NCBI RefSeq assembly: GCF_004209755.1
Contig: NZ_CP035913.1
Coordinates: 2,046,001-2,110,000, forward strand
Origin: Pseudoduganella lutea
GTDB taxonomy: Bacteria > Pseudomonadota > Gammaproteobacteria > Burkholderiales > Burkholderiaceae_D
Reading direction: 5' to 3'
Length of the DNA stretch: 64,000 nt
The notes beneath the pieces were generated by a model. It saw only the letters and a program-made list of their open reading frames with translations. It searched no databases and was not told the DNA's origin. A program made the translations under genes and the position numbers. Positions 18,067 to 27,334 of this stretch are shown in pieces. Position 1 is the first letter of the stretch. Each line of letters starts with the position of its first letter.

Positions 18067-19671
18067 ATGCGGAACAATCTCCCTGTCACCGGCCACGAAA
18101 TCCTCCTCGAAGAAGGCAAGACCATCGTTTCCACGACGGACTTGCAAGGCAACATCACCTACGCGAATCCGTATTTCATCGATATTTCCGGGTTCACGGA
18201 GGAAGAGCTGATCGGCGCGCCGCAGAATATCCTGCGCCATCCGGACATGCCGGCCGAGGCGTTCGCCGACATGTGGGATGCGATCCGCCGCGGCTTTCCC
18301 TGGACGGGCATGGTCAAGAACCGCTGCAAGAATGGCGACTTCTACTGGGTGATGGCGAACGTTACGCCGGTGATCGAAAACGGCAAGCCGGTCGGCTACA
18401 TGTCGGTGCGCACGCGGCCAAGCCGCGAGATGGTTGCCGAGGCAACGAAGGCCTACGCCGCATTCAAGGATGGCAAGGCGCAGGGCCTGCGCATCCGCCG
18501 CGGCAAGGTGGTGGCGGATGGCCCGCTGCATCGCGTGATGGCCGCCATGCGCCTGTCACTGTCGGCCCGCCTGGTGCTCGCCGGCGCGTTGCCGGCCGTG
18601 GTGCTGGGGGCTTGCGCGGCGAGCCTGTTTGGCCACGGCAGCAATGCACTGGGCACGGTCGCCACGCTGGCGGCACTGGCCTCGCTGTACCTGGGCTGGA
18701 GCTTGCACGACTCGATCGCCACGCCGCTGCGCACGGCTACTTCGCTGGCGCGGCAGATGGCCGGCGGCGACCTGACCGCGACGATCGACGTGGCACGCGA
18801 CGACGAAGCCGGCGAACTGCTGGCCGCGCTGCGCCAGACGACCATCAACCTGCGCAGCATCATCGGCGACGTGCGCAGCAACTTCGCCCAGATCGAACGG
18901 GCCACGAGCGAGATCGCCAGCGGCAACATGGACCTGTCGGGCCGCACGGAATCGCAGGCATCGAGCCTGCAGGAAACCGCGGCCAGCATGGAAGAGCTCA
19001 ATTCCACCGTGCGGCAAAGCGCCACCAACGTGTCCGATGCCGACCGGCTGGCCGTGCGTGCGTCGGAAATGGCCGGCCAGGGTGGCGACGTGGTCGCGCA
19101 GGTGGTCACCACGATGGAAGGCATCAGTGCCTCGTCGCACCGCGTCCTCGACATTATCGGCATCATCGACGGCATCGCCTTCCAGACCAATATCCTGGCG
19201 CTGAACGCGGCCGTGGAAGCGGCCCGCGCGGGTGAACAGGGCCGCGGCTTCGCCGTCGTCGCATCGGAAGTGCGCGCGCTGGCCCAGCGTTCCGCTGCGG
19301 CCGCGAAGGAAATCAAGACGCTGATCGACCAGTCGATCCACAAGGTGGATGCCGGCACGCAGCTGACCAGCAGCGCCGGCGCGATCATGGCCGAAATCAT
19401 CGCCTCGGTCGCTCAGGTGAAACAGGTGATGAACGAGATTTCCAACACGGCCTCGGAGCAGAGCATGGGCATCGGCCAGGTCAACGAGGCCGTCGCGTCG
19501 ATCGACGACATCACGCAGCAGAACGCCGCATTGGTCGAACAGGCCGCCGCCGCCGCCGGCGAACTGGTACAGCAGACGCGCGGCGTGGCGCAGGCCATCG
19601 CCGTGTTCAAGGTGCAGGGCCAGCAGCACGGCCGCTCCGCGGCGCGCACAGCCTCGCGGCTGACGGCGTAA
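18067..19671 (+). CDS. Methyl-accepting chemotaxis protein with N-terminal PAS domain (Aer-like)
   Basis: 534 residues. Residues 8-125 form a PAS domain (ILLEEGKTIVSTTDLQGNI, YFIDISGFTEEELIG, GFPWTGMVKNRCKNGDFYWV), which in Aer binds FAD and senses redox state. Two hydrophobic segments near 160-182 and 188-206 anchor it, with no large periplasmic domain. A HAMP region follows (ATPLRTATSLARQMAGGDLT). The signalling domain has the conserved hairpin ALNAAVEAARAGEQGRGFAV and SEVRALAQRSAAAAKEIK near 380-420. Methylation helices flank it. The C-terminus has no CheR-binding pentapeptide. Aerotaxis or energy taxis is the most likely role. Confidence 0.92.
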   Translation: MRNNLPVTGHEILLEEGKTIVSTTDLQGNITYANPYFIDISGFTEEELIGAPQNILRHPDMPAEAFADMWDAIRRGFPWTGMVKNRCKNGDFYWVMANVTPVIENGKPVGYMSVRTRPSREMVAEATKAYAAFKDGKAQGLRIRRGKVVADGPLHRVMAAMRLSLSARLVLAGALPAVVLGACAASLFGHGSNALGTVATLAALASLYLGWSLHDSIATPLRTATSLARQMAGGDLTATIDVARDDEAGELLAALRQTTINLRSIIGDVRSNFAQIERATSEIASGNMDLSGRTESQASSLQETAASMEELNSTVRQSATNVSDADRLAVRASEMAGQGGDVVAQVVTTMEGISASSHRVLDIIGIIDGIAFQTNILALNAAVEAARAGEQGRGFAVVASEVRALAQRSAAAAKEIKTLIDQSIHKVDAGTQLTSSAGAIMAEIIASVAQVKQVMNEISNTASEQSMGIGQVNEAVASIDDITQQNAALVEQAAAAAGELVQQTRGVAQAIAVFKVQGQQHGRSAARTASRLTA

Positions 19672-19693
19672 GCGCCAGCCCGGCGAGAAGGCG

Positions 19694-21121
19694 TTACCCG
19701 TACGGCGTGTAGGCGATGCCGTGCTGGATGTCGGCGATCACCTGCGCCTGGTTCTCGGTGCTTTCGGAGAACGCCGCCACGACCTCCGCGCGGTCGCCGC
19801 CGCCATCGAGAATGCCTTGCCAGTATTGCAGCCCGGACGTGTCGGGCGCGCGGTGCAGGATGTTGCCGTAGAGTTTGACCAGGAAGGTCGTGCTGTCTGC
19901 CCCGACCACGAGCGAGGCAAATTCGTCACCCGCCACGAAGCCATTCGCCACGTCGCGCAACGAGGCGCCCGAATCGAGCACCGACACCCAGTAGCCCAAT
20001 CCCGCCGCATCGGGGGCCCGGCCCAGTGCGGCCGTGTACAGGCGGTAGGCCTGGCCGGCGTGGCCATCGATGTCGAAGGCCACGGCGCCGTCGTCGAACA
20101 GCACGCGCTCGACGCTTTGCAGGCTGGCACTGTGGCCCTCGTTCGACCCGACCCCGATGAAGACATTCCAGGTGCCCATCTGGCTCGCCGAGAAATCGGC
20201 CTGCTTGCCGGCGATGACGGCGGTATCGAACCCGTCGCCGCCCTGGATCGAGCTGCGCCCCTTCAGCAGCGTGACCACGTCGTCGCCTGCCCCCGTGGCG
20301 ACGTTGAAGTCCGCGCCACCGGTCAGCACGATGCGGTCATTGCCGTAGCCCGAGTCGATCATGGGAAGTATGTCCGACGTGGCCACGTCGAGGTTGAACA
20401 CGTCGTCGCCGCCGAAATTGGCCGCGTTGCCCAGCGCCGCGGCGACGCCGGACAGGGTCAGGTCCGACGCGTCGATGCGGGCGTCGCCGGCCCGCAGGAA
20501 GCTGCCGTCCGCATAGCTGAAATTCGCCGCGGTGACGGTGGCCGACGAGAAGTCGCCCTGCCCGCCCGCGACGAAATCGCCCTGCACGGAACCCTGCATG
20601 ATGCCCGACGTGGTGGAAAACGCCAGCTCGGTCAACCGGCCGCGAACGGCCAGGCTTTCGTCCAGCGCCAGCGAGCCGGTGGCGCGCACCGACACGTTGC
20701 CGATCGCCGCGTCGTAGCCGGCCGAACCGGGCTGCCATTGCGACGTGATGGCCACGCTGGATACCTGGCCCGTGAAGCCCTGGATCTGCGGCGCGCCGTT
20801 CACCAGCGCATAGCGGATCGCATACTGGCCTGGCAGCTCGATGCTGCCCACGCCAGCGCGATACAGGTGCAGGTTGTCGGCAGTGATGACCGACTGGCCA
20901 AGGCCAAGGCCAAGGCCAAGGCCGCCGACCGCCAGCGTTGCGCCGTTGCCGAGATAGGCCGTCAGTGCCGAGCCGCCGATATCGAACGTGGCGCGTGCCA
21001 CGTCGCTGTCGGTGGGCAGCAGGCTGTCGATGGCGTTGCCGAGCGCCGTTTCAAGGCGGGACTGGCCATGCGCATGCAGCTGGGCGGCTGCCGCGGACCA
21101 TTTGAAATCGATGGTGCTCAC
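19694..21121 (-). CDS. DUF4214 domain protein with RTX-like Gly-Asp region
   Basis: 475 residues from a GTG start at 21121 (MSTIDFKW); no signal peptide. The middle (about 270-330) has Gly-Asp-rich repeats such as GYGNDRIVLTGGADFNV and GAGDDVVTLLKG, similar to RTX calcium-binding nonapeptides. The C-terminal 130 residues hold two DUF4214 units: AYRLYTAALGRAPDAAGLGYW and LVKLYGNILHRAPDTSGLQYW. Near residue 70 a hexanucleotide repeat encodes GLGLGLGLG. The lack of a signal peptide plus Gly-Asp repeats suggests type I secretion, but no transporter gene is adjacent. Function is unknown; surface adhesion or S-layer-like roles are guesses. Confidence 0.75.
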   Translation of the reverse strand: MSTIDFKWSAAAAQLHAHGQSRLETALGNAIDSLLPTDSDVARATFDIGGSALTAYLGNGATLAVGGLGLGLGLGQSVITADNLHLYRAGVGSIELPGQYAIRYALVNGAPQIQGFTGQVSSVAITSQWQPGSAGYDAAIGNVSVRATGSLALDESLAVRGRLTELAFSTTSGIMQGSVQGDFVAGGQGDFSSATVTAANFSYADGSFLRAGDARIDASDLTLSGVAAALGNAANFGGDDVFNLDVATSDILPMIDSGYGNDRIVLTGGADFNVATGAGDDVVTLLKGRSSIQGGDGFDTAVIAGKQADFSASQMGTWNVFIGVGSNEGHSASLQSVERVLFDDGAVAFDIDGHAGQAYRLYTAALGRAPDAAGLGYWVSVLDSGASLRDVANGFVAGDEFASLVVGADSTTFLVKLYGNILHRAPDTSGLQYWQGILDGGGDRAEVVAAFSESTENQAQVIADIQHGIAYTPYG

Positions 21122-21352
21122 TGTGATTCCTGAAGTGTGATGACGGTGGTGGTGGTGGATCGTCGGCGGCACGCATGCGTGGCATGCCGCTCGCGGATTA
21201 TCGGACAACTCAGCCGGCAGCATAGCGAGCCATTGCCACTACAGCAAGCAACGTTTCCTGGCAGTGTGGTATCGACGCACGACCGGGATTTCCTGCGGCA
21301 GCGGCGGCCCGGCGGGCCGGACCGCCGCTGCCTACCTGCCGGCCTGCTCCTT

Positions 21353-21358
21353 TATAAT
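21353..21358 (+). promoter_or_regulatory. -10 element of valS
   Basis: A perfect TATAAT 33 bases before the valS ATG. The -35 region is not convincing. The spacer 21122-21391 has no other recognisable feature. Confidence 0.5.
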
Positions 21359-21391
21359 GGTCGTTTTCGCCAAAATCACACATCCCGGATC

Positions 21392-24193
21392 ATGGAATTA
21401 GCCAAGTCTTTCGAGCCTGCCGACATTGAACAGTTCTGGCGCAGCGAATGGGAGAAGCGCGGTTACTACGCCGCTTCGATGGACCTTTCGCAGCCCTCCT
21501 TCAGCATCCAGCTGCCACCGCCCAATGTGACCGGCACGCTGCACATGGGCCACGCGTTCAACCAGACGATCATGGATGGCCTGACGCGCTACCACCGCAT
21601 GCTGGGCCACAACACGGCCTGGATTCCGGGAACCGACCACGCCGGCATCGCCACGCAGATCGTGGTGGAGCGCCAGCTCGATGCGCAAAAGATCTCGCGC
21701 CATGACCTGGGCCGCGAAAAGTTCGTCGAAAAAGTCTGGGAGTGGAAGGAAAAATCCGGCTCCACGATCACAGGCCAGATGCGCCGCCTGGGTACTTCGC
21801 CGGACTGGAACCGCGAATACTTCACGATGGACGAACCGCGCTCGAAGGTCGTCTCGGAAGTGTTCGTGCGCCTGTTCGAACAGGGCCTGATCTACCGCGG
21901 CAAGCGTCTGGTGAACTGGGATCCGGTGCTGGGCACCGCCGTCTCCGACCTGGAAGTGGTGTCGGAAGAGGAAGACGGCTCGATGTGGTACATCAAGTAC
22001 CCGCTGGCCGACGGCAGCGGTTCGCTGACGGTTGCCACAACCCGCCCCGAAACGATGCTGGGCGACGTGGCCGTGGCCGTGGACCCGACCGACGAGCGCT
22101 ATGAAGCCCTCGTCGGCAAGATGCTGACCCTGCCGCTGGTGGGCCGCGACATCCCGATCATCGCCGACTCGTACGTGGACAAGGCGTTCGGCACCGGCTG
22201 CGTGAAGATCACGCCGGCGCACGACTTCAACGACTACGCGGTGGGCCAGCGCCACAACCTTGACATGCCGTCGATCCTCACGCTGGATGCGAAGGTTGCC
22301 GATACCGCGCCGGAAGCCTACCGTGGCCTGGACCGCTTCGCCGCGCGCAAGCAGATCGTGGCCGACCTGGAAGCGCAAGGCCTGCTGGAGCAGGTCAAGC
22401 CGCACAAGCTGATGGTGCCGCGCGGCGACCGCACGGGCGTCGTCATCGAGCCGATGCTGACGGACCAGTGGTTCGTGGCCATGAGCAAGCCGGCGCCCGA
22501 AGGCACGTTCAATCCGGGCAAGTCGATCACCGACGTGGCGCTGGAAAAGGTCGCATCGGGCGAAATCAAATTCGTGCCGGAAAACTGGACCACCACGTAC
22601 AACCAGTGGCTGAACAACATCCAGGACTGGTGCATCTCGCGCCAGCTGTGGTGGGGCCACCAGATACCCGCATGGTACGACGAAGCCGGCAACATCTTCG
22701 TTGCGCGCACCGAAGAGGAAGCGCTCGCGAAGCAGCAGGCCGCCGGCGGCACCGGCACGCTGCGCCGCGACAGCGACGTGCTGGACACGTGGTTCTCCTC
22801 CGCGCTGGTACCGTTCTCCACGCTGGGCTGGCCGCAAGAAACCCCTGACCTGAAGGCCTTCCTGCCCTCCTCCGTGCTGGTGACGGGCTTCGACATCATC
22901 TTCTTCTGGGTCGCCCGGATGGTGATGATGACCGCCCACTTCACCGGGAAGGTGCCGTTCGAGACCGTGTACGTGCATGGCCTGGTGCGCGACTCGCAGG
23001 GCCAGAAGATGTCGAAATCGAAGGGCAACACGCTCGACCCGATCGACCTGATCGACGGCATCGGCCTCGAGGAACTGGTCGCCAAGCGCACGACGGGCCT
23101 GATGAATCCTAAGGCCGCGGAAAAAATCGCCAAGGCCACGCGCAAGGAATTCCCCGAAGGGATCGCCGCCTACGGCACCGACGCGGTGCGCTTCACGATG
23201 GCCAGCTATGCCTCGCTGGGCCGCAACATCAACTTCGACCTGGGTCGCGCCGAAGGCTATCGCAACTTCTGCAACAAGCTGTGGAACGCTACCCGCTTCG
23301 TGCTGATGAATACCGAAGGCAAGGACTGCAGCGCCAGCGATGCCGACCTGTCGCAGGCCGACAAGTGGATCGTGTCGCTGCTCAACCGCACAGAGCAGGA
23401 AGTGGCCAAGGGCTTCGCCGACTACCGCTTCGACAACATCGCCACGGCAATCTACAAGTTCGTGTGGGACGAGTACTGCGACTGGTACCTTGAACTGGCC
23501 AAGGTGCAGGTCCAGCAAGGCACCGAAGGCCAGCAGCGCGCCACCCGCAACACGCTGTTGCGCGTGCTGGAAGTGGTGCTGCGCATGGCGCACCCAGTCA
23601 TTCCGTTCGTGACCGAACAGCTGTGGCAGACCGTCGCGCCATTGGCGGGCAAGGGCGACACCGAAGGCAAGTCGATCATGGTGCAGCCTTACCCGATCGC
23701 CAATGAAGCAGCCATCGACACGGCGGCCGAAGCCTGGATCGGCGAGCTGAAAGCCATGACGGATGCAACGCGCAACCTGCGCGGCGAAATGAAGCTGTCG
23801 CCATCCGTTCGCGTGCCGCTGATCGTGGAAACCACCGCTGCCGACAAGGACAAGATCACCGCCTTCGCACCGTATGTGCAAATGCTGGGCAAGCTGTCCG
23901 AGGTGCAGATCATGGACGCGCTGCCGGAATCGCCGGCCGCCGTGTCCGTGGTGGGCACCACGAAGCTGATGCTGAAGGTGGAGATCGACGTGAAGGCCGA
24001 GCGCGAGCGCCTGTCGAAGGAAATCGCACGCCTGGAAGGCGAAGTGGCCAAGGCTGCCGGCAAGCTGTCGTCGGAAAGCTTCGTGGCCCGTGCGCCCGCC
24101 GCCGTGGTGGCGCAGGAACAGGAACGTGTCGCCACGTTCTCCGCCACGCTCGACAAACTGCGCGAGCAGTTCGCCAAGCTGCCGGCCGCGTAA
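21392..24193 (+). CDS. valS: Valine-tRNA ligase
   Basis: Charges tRNA-Val with valine. 933 residues, class I synthetase. HIGH-type motif in [17 protein letters not shown] near residue 44-60; KMSKS motif in [10 protein letters not shown] near 535. The editing (CP1) domain contains [15 protein letters not shown]. The C-terminal coiled-coil arm ([21 protein letters not shown]) that contacts tRNA is present, so the protein is complete. The frame is open far upstream; [16 protein letters not shown] is the family start, following a TATAAT by 33 bases. A strong terminator follows. Confidence 0.97.
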   Translation: MELAKSFEPADIEQFWRSEWEKRGYYAASMDLSQPSFSIQLPPPNVTGTLHMGHAFNQTIMDGLTRYHRMLGHNTAWIPGTDHAGIATQIVVERQLDAQKISRHDLGREKFVEKVWEWKEKSGSTITGQMRRLGTSPDWNREYFTMDEPRSKVVSEVFVRLFEQGLIYRGKRLVNWDPVLGTAVSDLEVVSEEEDGSMWYIKYPLADGSGSLTVATTRPETMLGDVAVAVDPTDERYEALVGKMLTLPLVGRDIPIIADSYVDKAFGTGCVKITPAHDFNDYAVGQRHNLDMPSILTLDAKVADTAPEAYRGLDRFAARKQIVADLEAQGLLEQVKPHKLMVPRGDRTGVVIEPMLTDQWFVAMSKPAPEGTFNPGKSITDVALEKVASGEIKFVPENWTTTYNQWLNNIQDWCISRQLWWGHQIPAWYDEAGNIFVARTEEEALAKQQAAGGTGTLRRDSDVLDTWFSSALVPFSTLGWPQETPDLKAFLPSSVLVTGFDIIFFWVARMVMMTAHFTGKVPFETVYVHGLVRDSQGQKMSKSKGNTLDPIDLIDGIGLEELVAKRTTGLMNPKAAEKIAKATRKEFPEGIAAYGTDAVRFTMASYASLGRNINFDLGRAEGYRNFCNKLWNATRFVLMNTEGKDCSASDADLSQADKWIVSLLNRTEQEVAKGFADYRFDNIATAIYKFVWDEYCDWYLELAKVQVQQGTEGQQRATRNTLLRVLEVVLRMAHPVIPFVTEQLWQTVAPLAGKGDTEGKSIMVQPYPIANEAAIDTAAEAWIGELKAMTDATRNLRGEMKLSPSVRVPLIVETTAADKDKITAFAPYVQMLGKLSEVQIMDALPESPAAVSVVGTTKLMLKVEIDVKAERERLSKEIARLEGEVAKAAGKLSSESFVARAPAAVVAQEQERVATFSATLDKLREQFAKLPAA

Positions 24194-24211
24194 GTTTTTC
24201 TCGCCACATGC

Positions 24212-24247
24212 AAAGCCGGACCGGGTTCGCCCGCTCCGGCTTTTTTA
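24212..24247 (+). terminator. Intrinsic terminator after valS
   Basis: Stem AAGCCGGA (24213-24220) pairs with TCCGGCTT (24235-24242), followed by a run of six T. It ends 18-54 bases after the valS stop and precedes the DUF2147 gene. Confidence 0.9.
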
Positions 24248-24294
24248 TCGCGCTGCGCTACACTGCCCGCATAATCATTCCAAGGAGACTTCCA

Positions 24295-24744
24295 ATGCGT
24301 GCCCTGTTGTTCACCGCCCTGCTTTCCACCTTTCAGCTTGCCGCCCTGCCCGCCTTTGCCGACAACACTTCCGCCGTGGGCCTGTGGAGAAACATCGACG
24401 ACCAGACCGGCAAGCCGAAGGCCGATATCCGCATCAGCGAATCGAACGGCGTGCTGCAGGGTCGCATCGAAAGACTGTATCGCGCCGCGGGGCAGGACCA
24501 GCATCCGATCTGCGACAAGTGCGAAGGCGGCGACAAGGGTCGGCCGATCGTCGGACTGTCGATCATCGACGGCATGAAGAAGGATGGCGACGGCTATGCC
24601 GGTGGAACGATCCTCGATCCGGAAAACGGCAAGGTTTATAAAAGCAAGATGCAGCTGGTGGAGGGTGGACGCAAGCTCGAGGTGCGCGGGTATATCGGTG
24701 TGCCGATGCTGGGACGGTCGCAGATCTGGGTCCGGCAGGAGTGA
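24295..24744 (+). CDS. DUF2147 family exported protein
   Basis: 149 residues with a signal peptide (MRALLFTALLSTFQLAALPA, cleavage after AFA near 22). The mature part begins SAVGLWRNIDDQTGKPKADIRI, has the Cys pair in HPICDKCEGGDKGR, and IVGLSIIDGMKKDGDGYAGGTILDPENGKVYKSK in two halves, the DUF2147 signature of a small lipocalin-like beta barrel. It ends GRSQIWVRQE. Role unknown; periplasmic. AAGGAGA precedes the start. It is separated from valS by a terminator. Confidence 0.88.
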   Translation: MRALLFTALLSTFQLAALPAFADNTSAVGLWRNIDDQTGKPKADIRISESNGVLQGRIERLYRAAGQDQHPICDKCEGGDKGRPIVGLSIIDGMKKDGDGYAGGTILDPENGKVYKSKMQLVEGGRKLEVRGYIGVPMLGRSQIWVRQE

Positions 24745-24841
24745 TACCTGGTTCAACCGCCGCCCGACATTTTTTGAATTTTCTTAAATGATGTGGTCCA
24801 ATTGCCAACTTATTAAAACAATATCCAGGGAATACCACTTC

Positions 24842-25537
24842 ATGAAAAAGACGCTTTGCATCCTTGCTGCCGGGCTGGCCTTTGGCAGCACTGCCCACGC
24901 CACGCAATACACCTTGCAATACACTGCCACGATCGGCACCATCAGCGACGGTGGCTTCCCGGAACAGTTCTTTTCCTCGGCCACCGCAAACGGCAACCTG
25001 ATCGTCATCGGCGACACCGTCACCGGCCGCTTCACGTTCGACAGCGAGCAGGTGCCGGTGCTGGAGAGTGACTATGGCCTGGCAGCGGAGGCGCAATACG
25101 GCTACAACGCCGCGACCACGAGCTTCGTGCAGTTCGACAAGACCGGCTACAGCCAGGTTTCCAACACAGGTTCCAGCTACATTCGCGTGACCGACAGCCG
25201 CGACCCGGCATATTCTCCGGATAGTGTCCATCTCGTCGGCTACACCTACAGCTATAACCCGGTGTTTTCCTCGGCCGTTTCCCTGTCCCTGCAAGCCCCT
25301 TCGGCCGATACCCTGGACGGTACGGCATTGCCGAGCTCCGAGTTCGCCAGTCTTGCCGGCACCTTCCAGTACAGCTACGGCTACTTCACCACGGGTGGGT
25401 ATCAATCACTGCTGTTTCGCGGTGACATCACATCGCTCTCGGTGGTGTCCAGCGTCCCTGAACCCGGCACGTACGCCATGCTTCTCGCCGGCCTCGGCAT
25501 CGTCTGCTGGCGTCGCCGCGCGGCCAAGCTGAAGTAA
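24842..25537 (+). CDS. PEP-CTERM sorted exoprotein
   Basis: 231 residues. Signal peptide MKKTLCILAAGLAFGSTAHA. The mature part is rich in Ser, Thr, Gly and Tyr and resembles a beta-sandwich, with TVTGRFTFDSEQVPVLES near 60. The C-terminus has the sorting signal VPEPGTYAMLLAGLGIVCW followed by RRRAAK, i.e. the PEP motif near residue 206, a hydrophobic helix and a basic tail. Such proteins are processed by EpsH/exosortase, which must be encoded elsewhere. The last longer-frame start at 24788 is rejected because it puts residues before the signal. Confidence 0.93.
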   Translation: MKKTLCILAAGLAFGSTAHATQYTLQYTATIGTISDGGFPEQFFSSATANGNLIVIGDTVTGRFTFDSEQVPVLESDYGLAAEAQYGYNAATTSFVQFDKTGYSQVSNTGSSYIRVTDSRDPAYSPDSVHLVGYTYSYNPVFSSAVSLSLQAPSADTLDGTALPSSEFASLAGTFQYSYGYFTTGGYQSLLFRGDITSLSVVSSVPEPGTYAMLLAGLGIVCWRRRAAKLK

Positions 25538-25556
25538 CGGCAAGCGTCAAAAAAAC

Positions 25557-25574
25557 GGGGGGCCGAAGCCCCCC
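25557..25574. terminator. Hairpin terminator after the PEP-CTERM gene
   Basis: Perfect stem GGGGGGC-CGAA-GCCCCCC preceded on the plus strand by seven A and followed by AAATT. On the plus strand there is no T-run; on the minus strand the stem is followed by seven T (TTTTTTTG). It is therefore best read as the terminator for a minus-strand transcript arriving from 25578-26786, and may also stop the plus-strand one. Confidence 0.7.
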
Positions 25575-25577
25575 AAA

Positions 25578-25984
25578 TTACAACACTTCCTGCCACTTGG
25601 CGCTGGCGGAACAGTACCCTCCACTGGCAACGCAGGCCTTTGCGCCCGGCGGCGATATGGTTCGCCTTGTCCCGTAGCGTTCAGTGGAGCTGCTTGCAGG
25701 GTACGCTCCAATCGGTGTGCGCCGGCCAGCTCGGTCCTGCCGCTGTACCTGGCGCCGTTTCACCGGATGCTGTCGCCCCTTCAGTGCGACCGGCATGCCG
25801 ATGAATTCTTCATGGACTGAATTATGCCGGCCAGCCCCGCGCAAAGATTCAGCGAGATTGCCCGAAATTTGTAAGGCGGCCGTGACAAATTGCCACGGCC
25901 GGGCTTGCGCGTGGCGCCTTCCGGCTGGCCCGCGGCCTGCACGGTGACGATGCCCTGCTCGCCGTAGCCGCTTTTCACGCACAT
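25578..25984 (-). other. Unexplained 490-bp interval with minus-strand frames, possible decayed gene
   Basis: Between the PEP-CTERM gene and the cyclotransferase gene there is no convincing protein. A 67-codon minus frame starts at 25984 (GGAG about 11 bases upstream) with CVKSGYGEQGIVTVQAAGQ, which vaguely recalls the start of a TonB C-terminal domain, and stops at 25781. A second, overlapping frame runs 25982-25578 and ends CVASGGYCSASAKWQEVL just before a terminator reading in the same direction. A frameshifted gene that runs across both frames is possible. No function is claimed. Confidence 0.25.
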
Positions 25985-26024
25985 CGACTGTGGCTCCGTT
26001 TCCCTTTGAAGTGTCCTGGTATGG

Positions 26025-26786
26025 TTATTTTTTATTGAGCCGGATCTCGAACAGCTTCGGCCACCGCTTGCCGGTGACGAACAGGCGCCGGTTCGTGCTG
26101 TCCCAGGCGATGCCGTTCAGGACATTGTCCGCACCGGGCGCCACGCCGGCCAGCTCGTCCAGCCCGGTGAGATCGATCCAGCCGCGCACGTTGCCGGTGA
26201 CGGGATCGATGCGGGCGATCCGGTCGGTCTGCCAGATGTTCGCGAAGATCTCGTTGCCCACCCATTCGAGTTCGTTGAGCTGCCCGACAGGAATGCCGTC
26301 GGCCGTGACGCGGATGCGGCGCAGTACGCCCATCGTGGCCGGATCGAGCACGCGGATGAAGGCCGTGCCATCGCTCATGTACAGCAGCTTGCCATCGCTT
26401 GTGAGGCCCCAGCCCTGGCCCTGGTAGCCGAACGAGCCCACCTGCTCGAACGTGTCGATGTCGAAGATGAAGCCCTGCTCGTTGGTCCACGTGAGGCTGT
26501 AGATGCGTTCGCCGAACGGCGCGATGCCCTCGCCGAAATAATTCGCCGGCAGATCATGCTTTTGCAGCACCGCGCCCGTTTCCAGTTCGACCTTGCGGAT
26601 CGACGAGGCACCGTACTGGCCGGTGCTTTCGTACAGCACGCCATCGCGGTAGAACAGGCCCTGGGTGAACGCGGCCGTATCATGGGGATAGGTGTTCTTG
26701 ACGGCATAGCCGTAGACGGGAACGGCGGCCTGCACGATCGCGCTGCAGGCGAACGCCAGCGCGGCAAGGAAGGTCCTGGTCAGCAT
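26025..26786 (-). CDS. Glutaminyl-peptide cyclotransferase (plant/bacterial type)
   Basis: Converts N-terminal glutamine of peptides to pyroglutamate. 253 residues with signal peptide MLTRTFLAALAFACSAIVQA, so it works in the periplasm or is exported. A five-bladed beta-propeller is expected; visible motifs are YPHDTAAFTQGLFYRDGVLYES in two parts, YFGEGIAPFGERIYSLTW, SFGYQGQGWGLTSDG and QLNELEWVGNEIFANIWQTD, all typical for the family. GGAGGC lies six bases before the start at 26786. Monocistronic or cotranscribed with the unexplained interval downstream. Confidence 0.9.
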   Translation of the reverse strand: MLTRTFLAALAFACSAIVQAAVPVYGYAVKNTYPHDTAAFTQGLFYRDGVLYESTGQYGASSIRKVELETGAVLQKHDLPANYFGEGIAPFGERIYSLTWTNEQGFIFDIDTFEQVGSFGYQGQGWGLTSDGKLLYMSDGTAFIRVLDPATMGVLRRIRVTADGIPVGQLNELEWVGNEIFANIWQTDRIARIDPVTGNVRGWIDLTGLDELAGVAPGADNVLNGIAWDSTNRRLFVTGKRWPKLFEIRLNKK

Positions 26787-26874
26787 GTCAGCCTCCGGCT
26801 TTCGGTTCGACTTGGTTGAATGACTGGTTCGGCAACCTGGTCGGGCCACCAGGCTGGCCAAGGTGCTGGATCAA

Positions 26875-27327
26875 CTACTTCGGCAAATGGCGGCGCAGGT
26901 GGCCGTCGAGCGCATTGGCAAAGCGCTGGCGGTCGGCCTGGCCATACGCGGACGGGCCGCCCGTATCGACGCCGCTGCCGCGCAGTTCGTCCATGAAGGC
27001 CCGCATCGTCAGCTGTTGCGCGATATTGTCCGGGGTATAGAAATCGCCGCGCGGATTGAGCGCGTGGGCACCTTTCTTCAGTATATCCGCCGCCAGCGGA
27101 ATGTCAGCCGTGATCACCAGGTCGCCCGGCTCGGCCAGGCGCACGATCTCGCGGTCGGCCACGTCGAAGCCGCTTGGCACCTGCACCGAGCGCACGTATT
27201 TCGACGGCGGCACCCGCAGCAGCTGGTTGGCCACCAGCGTGACGTCGACCTGCACCCGGTCAGCCACGCGGTACAGGATTTCCTTCACGGCGCCCGGGCA
27301 GGCGTCGGCATCGACCCAGATCTTCAT
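26875..27327 (-). CDS. yaiI: UPF0178/YaiI family protein
   Basis: 150 residues. Start [20 protein letters not shown], and further signatures [32 protein letters not shown] and [12 protein letters not shown] are all diagnostic of the YaiI/YqxD (DUF188) family. The acidic Asp-Ala-Asp-Ala-Cys motif looks like a PIN-like metal site; the biochemical role is unproven. It lies seven bases downstream of ruvB and is probably in the same transcript. Confidence 0.92.
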   Translation of the reverse strand: MKIWVDADACPGAVKEILYRVADRVQVDVTLVANQLLRVPPSKYVRSVQVPSGFDVADREIVRLAEPGDLVITADIPLAADILKKGAHALNPRGDFYTPDNIAQQLTMRAFMDELRGSGVDTGGPSAYGQADRQRFANALDGHLRRHLPK

Positions 27328-27334
27328 CGGCGGG

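Noticed and set aside
21398..23881. 827-codon minus-strand frame opposite valS
   Set aside because: Antisense shadow; HIGH and KMSKS motifs are on the plus strand.
25781..25984. TonB-like gene fragment
   Set aside because: The similarity is a short visual impression (GYGEQGIVTVQ) and the following residues do not fit the family; kept only as an unexplained interval.
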